Origin: Acanthaster planci
Lineage: Eukaryota; Echinodermata; Asteroidea; Valvatida; Acanthasteridae
DNA: 64,000 bases
NCBI RefSeq assembly: GCF_001949145.1
Contig: NW_019091359.1
Span: 1,249,412-1,313,411, forward strand
Direction of reading: 5' to 3'
Below the pieces are notes generated by a model that ran no database searches, had not been told where the DNA came from, and saw nothing but the letters and a program-made list of their open reading frames with translations. The translations under genes were made by a program, and so were the position numbers. Shown one piece after another: positions 13,801-25,300 of this stretch (positions are counted from its first letter, which is position 1; each line of letters opens with the position of its first letter).

Positions 13801-16314
13801 TGGTCGTGAAAAAAATAATAAAAAGAAACAATACGACTACAACAGTATATCTGCATTAAAACCACATTTATTTTAATACCACAGAAGGCATAAATAGTGA
13901 TCAAAGAAAAGAAGATACCTTTAAATGAAAAAATACATGTAAATAAATTGAATGGTACGTATTTTCTGACGGGTTTTATCTGTCTGGGATAGGTTAACAC
14001 AGCGACTTCGTCTTTATTTAAATAGTTAATTAGACCCAACCTTTGGCTTTGTTTTTGGTGTGATGAAAGTGACAGTATGCCATGAACGTCATATGTTAAC
14101 ATAAAAGAATTCCAAAATGCCTCTTTACTGTGAAATTGGGAAATAATTGACTATAGTAGTTAATATTTTAGACAACTGGAATTCATTCGAGGAATATGTT
14201 TTACCAAGTACTGACGTTCAGTAAACCAAACCGTGCCCAAAAGTCTGAGAGAAGAACCAATGCTAAAGACAAGACGTTAAGTGACTACCGACCGATGTTT
14301 ACGATGTTTGTTCAAGAACATGGATTGCTTAAATACACTTTGTTGAACCTGATTCTTTGTCGATTGAGTGCAAGGTATGTTTGTGTATAGGGAACTGTTT
14401 TCCCCCCTTACTTAGCTGCAAGTGGCGTTGTTGCTTGCTGTGGACCGCGACCATTTCCTCCGAACAAGCCACTTTTCGAAATCACTCCGGCTTTTAGTTC
14501 ACATTTTGGATGTCCTCACCGAGTCGGTAAATATTGACTTTCTGAAGTGGTCTTTTGAACGAAAACAACAGACAGACAGTTTCACTCATTCGATGCCACC
14601 CGACAACAGCAATGTTTTTAAAAGTCAGATCACCCTCTAAAGCGATACCGCAAAGGAACCTAAAGAACCAAGCATAACAGGTGGTTTTTATCTGCAGATA
14701 CAAAATTCAAAACCTTCATCTCTCTTCAGTGCCTCTTCTTGATGTCTGTATTAATTTTGCTGAACTTGCATTTTTGAAATATTGGCCCACTGAGGGCACA
14801 AACTGTAATGACTTCAAAGACACATCCTTGGCACTAATAACAAAAATAGTTCACCTTTCAGAGCTGAGTATTTACCTCATACCTCTACATCAGGACATTG
14901 ACCTGCCAAACACCAGAAGACATTGAACAGGGAAATGAATGTGTCTGGTCAATGCCCTCTCCACAACTACAGTTGTGAGAAATAGGAGATTTTGTAGCCC
15001 AGGTTGGAAGATGTCTTTACATTTTGAGACTACTATCTAGTCGTCATACAATGTAGACGACGTCCACTGGGCGAGGAGATTGTGGTACTGTTTACGAAGT
15101 ATCAATTTTCAGAATAATTCAATTGAGTTTTGTCAGTGACTGTTGGTGCATTTGACTTCCAACATCAGGGAGGTATCTACATCTTCCAGCTGATGGACAG
15201 CTATGCCGCCAGCGGGATGCCGCTGCTGTGGGTGGCCGGCTGGGAGTGCATGGCCATCTCGTACGGCTACGGCGCCCGGCGCTTCTACGGCGACATCGGC
15301 TCCATGCTCACTTTCAAACCGGGGTGGTTCTGGCCGGTGAGCTGGATGGTTCTCACTCCGGTGGTGTCCTTTGTAAGTCCCTGGCCAAGATTGGTTGGTT
15401 GGCTAGTTTGTTTTTTTCAAACTGATGGATAAAAACGTTGAAGTTACCTCTCCTTTGTCAAGACATTCACATCAAGACCTCGTATCAAGCCACACACTGT
15501 ACGATGCGAAAAAAACGTAGGTGTATTTTTTGTATTATAAAATTTACGTATTATTATTAAAGTTACGTAAAACATACGTTTAACCCTAAATTTAGTTATT
15601 TACTGAGAGATGCGCTCTAGTGATAATGGGCGACAAAATTTATTGATATCAAAAGTGCAATGTCAGGTCAAGAAGCTACTTTTGTAATTTTTCAAACTTC
15701 TGTCAAACTATTAACTCCATTTTTGCCAGAAAAGTGAATGAAATATTAAAAAGCTGTCTCTTTTTCATTACATGGACGTGTTTTACTCACCGGTGCAAGC
15801 AGGGTATCTTTCTCTTCAGTCTGATCGCCTACCAAGGACCCAAATACGGTGAGGACTATACCTATCCCAAGACGGGAGAAATGCTGGGTTGGTTGATGGC
15901 TCTGGCACCCATGCAGTGGATACCAACCTACGCCGTCTATCTCTACTTTTCTACCCCTGGGACTGTCCGAGAGGTGAGACCGAACCCCGACGACACGGCA
16001 AAGCCAAATTCTTGCGGATTTAAGTTAACATCTTGCGCCTACAAAACCGCACGCGCTACCACAAAACCAAACTGTTGTTAAACCTGTTACCTCCTCCGTT
16101 ACAGCGTCTTCACGTCATGACCACGCCCAGGGTGTTCCCCAAAATACCGGTCCAGGCCCCTCCCAGCAACGACCGAGCACCTCCCGATGACGAGCTCCCG
16201 ATGACGCACCTGGACACGACGCAGCGGGTACCGGAGGACCCTCCCCCGGGCTTCAAGACGATAACAGCCCGAAAAGCGAACGCCGACGACAGGCAACATT
16301 ACGACCATGCATAG
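4852..16314 (+). CDS. SLC6 Na+/Cl--dependent transporter, GABA/taurine/betaine/creatine subgroup (12 coding exons)
   Basis: Exons: 4852-5218, 6932-7063, 7411-7678, 8206-8338, 8821-8955, 9329-9432, 10977-11101, 12438-12550, 13340-13474, 15169-15372, 15803-15973, 16105-16314. All junctions are GT-AG and in phase, giving 698 residues. The start is the first ATG after an in-frame stop at 4768. A 93-residue cytoplasmic N-terminus with a Glu run precedes TM1 ([18 protein letters not shown]). Loop 2 has the family Cys pair (C207, C216) and four sequons. By alignment from memory with GAT1, the Na+/Cl- ligands are kept: N109 in TM1, Q353 and S357 in TM6, N389 and S393 in TM7, D457 and S458 in TM8. R112 is the extracellular-gate Arg. 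It should import a small zwitterion with Na+ and Cl- at the plasma membrane. YKNGGG in TM1 fits the taurine/betaine/creatine/GAT2-3 branch; GVGLAAA in TM3 and FCVVEGF in TM8 resemble GAT1. The substrate cannot be decided by reading. The C-terminus lacks an obvious PDZ ligand. Confidence 0.95.
6010..6163. mobile_element. hAT-like MITE with 8-bp target duplication, in SLC6 intron 1
   Basis: The direct repeat TTGCTAAG occurs at 6010-6017 and 6156-6163. Between them the left end CAGTGACGTAACGTAAGG faces an imperfect inverted copy (the reverse complement of the right end begins CGTTATGTAGCC), and GGGGAGGGGG-type sequence lies inside both arms. An 8-bp duplication and a CAGTG end are hAT hallmarks. 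The right terminus appears to have lost its last bases. There is no coding capacity. Confidence 0.55.
9648..9846. mobile_element. CAG-ended inverted-repeat element, in SLC6 intron 6
   Basis: The left end CAGCGTAACTAGGATTTT followed by a G run is matched by the reverse complement of the right end, CAGTAACGTAGCTGGGGGG. The interior holds G and C homopolymers and the palindrome GGGGCACGTGCCCC. It looks like the same broad hAT-MITE type as the element at 6018. I found no clear 8-bp target duplication, so the ends are approximate. Confidence 0.4.
11102..12437. other. SLC6 intron 7, nothing recognised
   Basis: This 1.3-kb intron lies between the TM7 exon and the exon carrying TM8. I see no exon, repeat with defined ends or RNA gene in it. 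The intron before the TM11 exon (13475-15168) likewise shows nothing I can name. Confidence 0.5.
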
Positions 16315-16497
16315 ATTTCATTTCCATGTAGTTAATAGATTTTTTTGTGGTAAATTAATCCTTATTCTTTAAAAACAAATTCCCTATTGCTCTTTTCAGT
16401 CAGCTACTATTCCACTTATTTCTTAGTATTTCTCTCTATTTGCTTGCTTACTCGATGTTGGAAGTGTAATATGGATATGGAGGCTTATGCTTTTATA

Positions 16498-16503
16498 AAT
16501 AAA
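16498..16503 (+). terminator. Candidate poly(A) signal of the SLC6 gene
   Basis: A canonical AATAAA sits about 185 bases after the SLC6 stop codon, in AT-rich sequence. It is the first such hexamer downstream of the stop, so it is the simplest 3' end; later signals are possible. Confidence 0.5.
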
Positions 16504-17039
16504 ATGCTAGTAGTTAGTTAAAGTGCCATATTCTTAATTTTGATTACTAGGCCTACACTTACAGAGATGGACCCCATAGTTTCAATTATTGGCGGGTCGG
16601 TGGGGAGGGGTAGGCAAAAGGCGCCATGTCCCCCACGATGCTTTTTGATCGTGTAATACATTTGTATATGTACATGCATAATGCCGACGAGTTTTGCTTT
16701 CACTCCTGAGAAAGGCTATAAAGGTTTAATACATACAGAATTCCTGAATTTATTTGCCCCTCGATGAAAACATTTTGGCTCCCTTGTAAGCAGTTTGTTC
16801 TGAATCCGCCCTCCGTCAACTGTGGTTCTTATTATATCATAAAACAACAGTACACGCGCACACGTCAGGCAGAGCGTCGTCAGCGTGTACGGCACTGCGA
16901 AGTTCACTTCGCAACCTAGGCCTATGTGGTCTTGCTTGTCCATATTACATGTACTGGGCTGAGGCTGATAACGATTCAGGTGCCTATGGAAGCCGTTGCG
17001 AGATAGTAACTCGAAAATTTTTATTTTGTAAGTGGCCCT

Positions 17040-17460
17040 CATACGCTTCCGTACAAAATGGACACTACGCGGTTCGAGACTTCGTCACAAGGCGGACGCG
17101 CCACGAGTTTCAGGCTCAGCGCTCCCATTGGACGATTGGTGAAGTTGCGCGTTAACTTCCGGTCCCGTGGTTCCACATTAACGGGCGATCAATGCAAATA
17201 ATAAAAAAAATAGTTTAAAAAGTTCGTGGCTAACCCCCATTAAAATTGAAACGAAAAGTTATCTTCTGGCCATAATCTTGAATTCACAGTGGAAAAACGG
17301 AGGCCAACCTCTTCACGAGAGTCAACAGGCGGTGCTATTGCGGTCCGATTTTGCACTGTTTTCTACGGGCGCGTGTTTGGTGTAGGCCTACTGCAACCCT
17401 GGCCCTATGTGCAGTGCATGTGCAGTGGGCGTGGTTTAAACTGAAGTGACGTCACACTTA
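17040..17460. promoter_or_regulatory. Possible CpG-rich promoter or enhancer block
   Basis: This block contrasts with its AT-rich surroundings. It has two inverted CCAAT boxes eight bases apart (ATTGG at 17127 and 17135), several CG-rich words and, at 17447-17454, the full cAMP-response palindrome TGACGTCA. No TATA box or start is evident. It lies about 0.6 kb after the SLC6 3' end and cannot be tied to a specific gene. Confidence 0.25.
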
Positions 17461-20400
17461 CCGAACGGATAGTGCTCTATATAGGCCCTATATTTAGAAC
17501 TAAAAAAAATGGCCCGATGCAAGACATCACATGCCCCGACTCCACACAAATACTCTTCACAGCTACACTATCTGGATAATATCCAGTATACCCGTATATT
17601 AATTTACTGCTCCAAACTTCGTCAATTTCCAGTCTTAAGCTGTGAAATGATTGCATAGATATACAGAAACAAACTTGGAAGGAAGAGATATTTTCCTTGT
17701 TGAGAATTTCGAACTACATTCCGCAAATTTAGTTGTTACATTTTATAAGAGCGACAATATCAAAGCATGTATGTAGTTCTCCGAAAAAATTCTTTAAAAA
17801 AAATCAGAGAGGCTGCGTTAAGAAATGACTACGGTGGCTGAAAAGATACACTGATTTCTGTCACAACTGATGATCCAAGGCGTCTTGAAAAATATTATGA
17901 TTTGGATGGAAAGAGACAAAGAAGATTTTCAGGTCTTAAGGATAACAACATGATTGATAATATAACTTATGATCCGAAGGAAATGAAAGTAAGCCATGAG
18001 AAAAAGTAAGTATTTTCTTCCATTCAAGTTGTCCAGCTGCCTCCAAGTAATTTGTGACTTCATCCTCAACTGTATAACACTTGATATCGGAACACTATTA
18101 CAGTTAACACGAAGACGCGTCGAATGGCAGTGTGTAAAAGCTATATATCGACAAAATTCTTTAATCGGCTGATTTTATGAAAAGGGAGCATTTTTCGAGC
18201 AAATATGTTTTTTACAAGCAGCTTCATTTTAATAGAACGTGCAAAGTCAAACTTTGAGGTATTTTTTGGTCAGTCTCATTTTCTTTGGGAAACTAGATAT
18301 AGGTAATGATTACACGTACACATGCAGCAAAAACAGGATTAATACTCGAACAAGTAACTTTATTTCAAGGAAATGCTTGAGTCAAGATTGATGGGGGGCA
18401 CATAATGAACAGTCCACCAAACAATGCATGGAATTCAGCTTCCAATAAGGCATAAGGCGATTTCTCCATAGCTCAAATCGTGCCCCACAATCAAAGTGCA
18501 AACATACGCGTATAAAAATAGAGGAAGATACCATGATTGTTTTATCTTAAAAGCCTCTCATAAAATATTACTACATATTACACTATTTAGTAATTTTAAA
18601 GAAACCGAGTGTTCAAGAAAAAGAATATCTACCTGCATAAGCCTAAATCCAATACTTTGATGCAGTAACTGCTAAAAACATACAATGTCAGTTTTAACAA
18701 TGGCAGCCTTTGGGACCCAGTGAAGTCTTAGTCTACAATTGACTACTCTTTCATGACTCAAAGAGAAGAAATTAATGTGGGAGGTAGGTGATGTGGGAGA
18801 AAGAGACCTTAGCTTGATACACACTCTATGATTTGTAGGTCAGTAAAATTCAGACATAAATCATATTGTCACACGTCCGGAGTGTAAGTCTGAGTACATG
18901 TATCTAGTTACATTTACAAATGTACATCCCACAGAAAAGGTATAAAAATGGTAGAATGTTGGGAAAAGTCCATGTTGTTGTGAATATTTGATGACTAGGG
19001 AAAATATGTCTGCAGCATACAATCAACTCAGAGATGTTTCCTGACATTCCAGCAATAACTACCTTTTATGTCGTGCTCAAGAGGTGCTGGTCAGACAAGG
19101 AATGCTCCATCAAGACCCCTGCCCCACCAAGTCTCTGTTCAGGGCCGTTCTGATCTGACTTGCCTCTTTCATCCATATGATGCAAGATATGGGGCGGAGA
19201 GAACCCCCCCTCTTTGTGTTGGTCATTGTTTGATCGGAATCTCAGGAATTCTTTACAGACTTCTGGGGGGGATGTGTTTAAGGTAACAATAGTCTAGAGT
19301 GTGTATAGAGATTGGACATGGGGGCGACCCATCGGCCCCAAATCGTGCACGGTATCCTTTCATCTGTCTGGTAAGGCTTTTACAGTGATGGCCTGTCTTT
19401 CACTATGGGCCCAGCCTGTTGCGGCTATCGCTGTTGTAATTTTCTTAGTCCAGAAAGATCTGTAATTGCCAATCGTTTGCAAAGTGCATTCCCTCTGAAT
19501 TCAACAGCTTAAATTCGCTGGAACAATGATGGTTTATTGTTCCAGCTCCGATCAGTAAGATTAAACAGATTCTACCGATAATAATATCTATTATTGCTTT
19601 TGTTGGATGTGTTGATAGAGCACTGCTGCAGATTCATGACTTGATACTAGATTTTGGAATTTCAGTTTACAGTTCAAATAGTGGTTGGAAAACACTGCTA
19701 GGGTGACAGTGGCAAAGTCACCGGATTTTCACGTCATCCTCGGGAGTCAGTAGTGGTTGCCGCTGATCTGCAAACAAACGTCAATCACATGGTTTATGCA
19801 TCCATGTGCGCAAATGTGATGTATCTTCCAAGATCTTGCCCTGATGTTAATGAACCTTTAACCTCTGTACCTTGGCCTGCACTTCATTTGCATGCAAGGA
19901 GTTGCCGTGCAAGGAATTACGGCATGATTGTGGAACTTGTGCTCAAGCACATCATGGGAGTTGCTGCATGTATCTACCTTTTATTCTTGACCTTACAAGG
20001 AGTAAATGATAATCCAAACGTCTGAACATTTGATAGAATCCAGGTCACCAAATTTTTGTCAAACATTTCTGCCCCTAGAACTTGGTCTTGAACTTCCTAT
20101 TTTCAAGGCAGTTACAGCCTAGAAACAAATGATGGCATTAACACACTTCTGCATTTGAGATATAAGGCATATATTTCCATTAAGCACAGGAGTAAAATGT
20201 GCACGGGCTCAAGGGAGTGCGATATATGTGGCATGCAATAAGGATCAAGCAATAAAGGAAAATACAACATCGCCTATGAACACAGAGACAGTAAGAACAG
20301 CACATGAATGAGTGCTTCTGGTACTAGGAGTACATGAAAATCATTTGTTTTCAGGTAGAGGAGACCCAGTGGGTGGGTACACACTGAAATTGTGCATAGG

Positions 20401-20622
20401 AAGACAGCTGATGTCAGAACACCACACCAGAGCTGTATATAGAGAGAGAATAGCGCCAAGTTCAGACTTGGAACCAAAATGGTTGTTTGTTATGGTTGCA
20501 GTACGGCATGCAGCTATTGTGCGCCAATAAGCATTTTGCGAGTTAACTTTGTCCCAAATCTGGTACACTGAGTTCTTTAAATACACGTGAACGTAACAAC
20601 ATGAATTCTCCATACTAATAAC

Positions 20623-20795
20623 CACTGTTGCTATACCTCGTGATTCAGGGCAAGCTTTTGCTTAATTACATAAGAGACGCCTTGCAACAATACACTGTTC
20701 TCAATGGTAAGAAGGGCACAAAGGAACCAGTCCATTCCAGAGATGGTGGTCGCTACGCGAAAGCTTGCCCCGCATCACGAGGTATAGCAACAGTG
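20623..20795. mobile_element. MITE with about 38-bp terminal inverted repeats
   Basis: The left end begins CACTGTTGCTATACCTCGTG. The reverse complement of the right end (ending at 20795) is identical over the first 22 bases, then diverges slightly through a shared GGGCAAGCTTT block. The 173-bp element has no reading frame of note. No target duplication is obvious. Confidence 0.7.
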
Positions 20796-20984
20796 TCTTT
20801 AGTCTGGGGAATTCAAATCGTTATGTTTATGTGCAATCAGATAACTCAGTGTGCCAGATTTTATTCAAAATTTAACTCGCAAATGGCTAATTGTCCACGT
20901 GCACTGACGCATAATCCACCATGTTGGTTCCAACAATTCAGACACTCATGTTGGCACTCTTTCTGTCAACATCTCTGCACTGCA

Positions 20985-21043
20985 TTAACCCTAGCAGTCC
21001 TCAATCCTTCACCTGTTGGAGGACTGAGGACTGTTAGGGTTAA
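20985..21043. mobile_element. Minimal TTAA-flanked foldback (piggyBac-like MITE)
   Basis: TTAA at 20985-20988 is followed by CCCTAGCAGTCCTCAATCC. After a 13-base loop comes GGACTGAGGACTGTTAGGG and TTAA at 21040-21043. The arms pair at 17 of 19 positions. Ends starting with CCC inside a duplicated TTAA are typical of piggyBac-type elements. At 51 bp it would be an extreme internal-deletion derivative or simply a hairpin. Confidence 0.45.
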
Positions 21044-21098
21044 CCCAAGAGTGACTATGAGGTGAGTACAGTGTACTCAAGTGATAACATTCAGGACC

Positions 21099-21233
21099 TG
21101 TTTGTTTCACATGGATGTGGATCTCAATCAGTGATCCCAACGCTGGTTAGCACCATCCACTATGCGGGTTTTGGTGTCCATAAACCAAGGATGGATCGCT
21201 GAAATCATAATCCAGGTCCATGTGAAACAAACA
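21099..21233. mobile_element. Inverted-repeat element with about 40-bp arms
   Basis: TGTTTGTTTCACATGGA at 21099 recurs inverted at the right end (TCCATGTGAAACAAACA, ending 21233). The imperfect match continues inward through a GGAT...GATCC block for about 40 bases per arm. There is no coding capacity and no clear target duplication. It is the third inverted-repeat element within 650 bp. Confidence 0.55.
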
Positions 21234-21708
21234 CTGCCAAAGAGAAGAGTAGGAGCCAAGTAAAAATATGGTCAACAAAACTTCATCCATCAAGGGGCAA
21301 ACATGCCAAACGTGAAAGATAAACTTAACGACACATAACCGAAACTTTTCATTTTTGATAACTTTGGGGGTGTTGTCAGAGGTCCAGAACTGCAGAATTA
21401 TCATAAATAATTGTGTACAGTAGATGCGTTACCAATGAGACTCGTAGCCGTCCACTGACGATTCCATGACTTCGAGGGGGAAAAGGAAACGAAGTCAAAA
21501 CTACTGATAAGAGACTTCATCTGAACTAACTGATGCACCACAGTGCCTGGACTGTGCCTCCTTCAATCTTTCAAAATCCTGAAAATCTCAGAGTGGATTT
21601 TGAAGGATCTGGGAAAGTAAAAGTCGTTGCCTTTTTGGTTTTAAAGCCAAGGCTGCTAAAAGTTCATGTGATTGCAATTTTTTTTAATAAAAACATTAAA
21701 AACAGACC

Positions 21709-21779
21709 TTTATTTGCTGATGAATGTTAGTTTTCAAGTTTTGTTTCATAATTCTTGATGGTTTTTTGTTGGTTTTATT
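21709..21779 (-). terminator. Candidate poly(A) signals of the SLC2A13-like gene
   Basis: On the minus strand AATAAA occurs at 21779-21774 and again at 21714-21709, roughly 590-650 bases past the in-frame stop at 22365. Either would give a typical 3' untranslated region if the last exon is read through rather than spliced again. Confidence 0.35.
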
Positions 21780-22364
21780 TTTATACAAATGAGCAAAACT
21801 GTCATGTTAGTCTGGGCAGGAAACCTCAATGTTACACTGATTTGTGTACAAAAAAGCTGGAAGTTTTTAAATTTTGTTTTCTTTAGTGATTCACTGCAAG
21901 TACTGGCAATAAGCCAACAAGCAACCTACTCCCCAAAATGTTTTCAGTGAGCAAAATTCTCAAATCTTTTGAGACTGGTTATCAACTTGGCTTGGCACAT
22001 CACCAAAGATGTTTGGAAATGCAAATGGATCCAAGGAGATGAATTTCATGTGCATATTTTAGTAATTTGCTCACTTCCTTTGGCCCAAGAGACATTTAAC
22101 CCATATACACGGTCTGTGTTGAAATTTGCAGCTCACAGGGTGTAGCGTAGTGAATCAAATTACTCATACGACATAAGAAAACATTGTGCATTATCTTGGA
22201 ATATACTGTACTCACAGAGCTAAAACTCAATCAAGTCAATAAGCACCTTCAGATTCCGAAATATTTTTTGTTTCACATCAAAAACTTGCATAAACAACAA
22301 ATGATTTACTCTACCTTGGTATTGATTTAAACATACTTTATCCAATTCATTGCTAAGAAAGAAA

Positions 22365-25300
22365 TCAAAACAGCTTTGTAATTGTTATCACATGCAACAG
22401 AAAAAAAAACAAAGAAATAAACAAATAAACCTTACCTTCCTTTTCACCTTGAAAGGCTGACCCCTGAAGAGGTTTGTACAATTCCGAAGAACCTCTGCCA
22501 CAAGGCGACCAGGGTTTACTGAAGAGGTTAATGACCTCCTCCAATGGCCGACCTTTGGTTTCCGGTAACAAGCAGTACAGGAACAGGACACCAACCAGCG
22601 AGATACCAGCGTACATGAAAAATGTCCCTGAGTATTCAGGACAAGATAGTGTTGCGTTAACAGGCAAGGAGATTGCCCCTGAAACTTACACACTTAGCTT
22701 AACCGAAGACTCAGTCTTTTTATTTAATTTTCGCATCTTCCGCCTTTTCATTTGATGAAAATGTACAGTTGGAGGAAAGTGACAGGTTTATTGAGTAGAA
22801 AAGGTGGAGCCGGATGGTATTAATAGAAGGGAATCTCAAGATCTGAACAGTAATGCAATTTCCTACAGCACTTAGGAATCCAATCAGAAGGCTTCAGATT
22901 AAATACAGCAAAGTTTATGACTTCCAACACTGAGATTCGCCGTTCATCAACTTAATAAAATAACCACTCCATACAGTACGTAGGTTCCCTGCCAATTTCA
23001 TGGCTCTGCTTAGCTTTAGCAAAATACTTAAGCAAACCAGGAAATTGTGCACTTACAGTTGGTGTGTTGCACAGGTTAGCCAAGAAATTTGGCTTATGCA
23101 CATGCATCAAACCACTTAACTGAAGATTCTCTGCTAACTCAGTGAGTTAGACATTTTTTGTGCTAGCGTTGTAAGCAGAATTCTCTAGACAGCTAAGCCA
23201 TTAAATTGGGCCCTAATTGCCAGGCCCCACCTGACTTGAAAGAGAGCACCTCCAAGCACAAAGAATGAACCAGTCTGGGTCTGGAGGATCTCAGTTACTA
23301 GACTCAGTTACAACAAGAAGTGCAATCATTTCTGATGATTATACCTCATACATATTCATGATTGAGAGCTGAATTCTCACTGGTGCATCCAACATACCTG
23401 CCAGTCGACATTTTTGCTGATGACCATGTGCGCGCAGAACGATCCACACACAAGTGAAATACGCAAGTCAAATACTTACCGGTATAAAGTGTACGCACCA
23501 TGGGAAGTTGACAAACTAGTTCCTGAGTGAGGTGAAGCTGAATATGTCAACTCCCAATAGAGGCATTGCGTGGTAGCCATCTTGCTAGGCAGTTCTGCTG
23601 TTCCACTGGGAAACCTCCTTTGAGCATATACCCAGTGGAACAAAAGCACTGGCCTGCAAGATGGCAGCTATGCAAACCCTCTACACCAAGGGAAGCTAGC
23701 ATGGACTATTCAACCTCAAATTATGTTCTACTTGTACAACGCTATCCAAGCTATTACTGTTGGCTCACCTTGTCTGGTAATGGTCTCGGCCAGGCTTAGG
23801 AAGGTCATGGATATCAGTAAGTTGAATAGCCAGTTGGTGGTAGAAGAGAGTGCATTGCCTGTGCTACGAGCCCACTGGGGGTAAATCTCTGAGTTGATAG
23901 TCCACGGCATGGGGCCCATTCCTGACCAATAACAATTTAGAGTGAAGATTCTACTCCACGTTTGAAAACAATCCACTCTATGGACTGGCCACTGCTAGAA
24001 ACTTTATTTTTGAAAACCAATTACATTCTCAAGTCTTATAATAAACGTTTCCATTATTATGCACTATGAACAAAGATTTAAAGATCTGCAGCACACACAC
24101 TATAACTTAGACGGTCCAAGTTCTGTATTACTGGATAAAGGGGGACTTCCATACAGAAGTGGGAATTTGCATTTTCGCTACTGAGCTAATTATCAATTGT
24201 AAGTTGAGAAAAAGTTGTACAGATAAAATAAAAGTAGATAAAAACTTGTCACCAATTAAAGAAAGAGGAATTTCAGTTCACATAGAATTGCCCACAGGTC
24301 CAAATTTCGCTGGAAATTTGTTCTGGTAAGAAATAACTCACAAAAATGACACTAAGGGAATTTTTTAAACTTTTGAAGAACCCTACAACTTCTTCACGAT
24401 GCAGCAAAGCAACAGCACAAGTCAGTTTCAAGTACGCCAATGATGTTTGCGTTCTACAGAGACGTCACAGCAAAACCAAAACTATAACTTGATAAACCCA
24501 GGACCAATGAACAAGAACTGGTCCACCTGCCTGGTGCGAAGAACATGAGGTAGACGATGAGCCCCACCAGCGCCATGATGCCAAATTTGGTTGGGCAGTA
24601 TTCAGCCGACCACTCCAACTCGCTATCGACTTCCGCTGCCCACGAACAGCGGCCAACCTCGGAGTACTCTGTGCTGGTCTCGTTGATCGGCAGGCAAGAG
24701 CCATTCAGGACAGCGCCCCCACTAGTCTGGATAAAACAAAAGCCGCATTCCTCCTGCAAGATGCACCAATCACAGTCTCTGTGGTGGGGTGGGGGAAACA
24801 AAAGTAAATATTTTGTGAAGTGGCAAAATTCCGGACTTAAAAATCACGGTGCCAGGGTTCAACCGGTCTCGCCCCTCCGAAATATTCCAAGATGTCCAAA
24901 TTTATTGTTAAGGACGTTGGGGGCTTGTGGTTGAAACAACAAACATCCCCTCAGATCGTTTCCATGAATGCAGAGCACTGTGCGAGGTACTGACCTGTAC
25001 GTGCTGCACTGCCCGGCCTCAGGGTTGTGGACTGTGACAGGTGGGGAATTTATGGCCATCAGGAGGAATCCAATACTGAGAAACACATGGCTGAAAGTCA
25101 CACCTGTAGGGTAAAAATGGACCAAGGTATCAGCTATGTGTCAGGCAGTTTGAAATAGACTAGAAAAATAAATTGACATAGTTAATTCTGGCAAAGAAAT
25201 ACCGTCATAATTAGGAGCTGGAATTAGGGTCAAAGTTTAGTTACATTTTCCCTGATGTTAGAACTGCTTGCTGACTGACATCAAGTAAAGAGGACACAAA

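Larger units (their letters stand above)
16515..22364. other. Intergenic region between the SLC6 and SLC2A13-like genes (tail to tail)
   Basis: No gene is securely visible. The stretch 17040-17460 is richer in CpG, with two inverted CCAAT boxes (17127-17131 and 17135-17139) and a perfect CRE palindrome TGACGTCA (17447-17454). A short frame at 17842-18006 runs into a GTAAGT donor-like site. From 20623 to 21233 there are three small inverted-repeat elements. The remainder (18.1-20.6 kb and 21.25-22.3 kb) shows no feature I can name. Confidence 0.5.
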
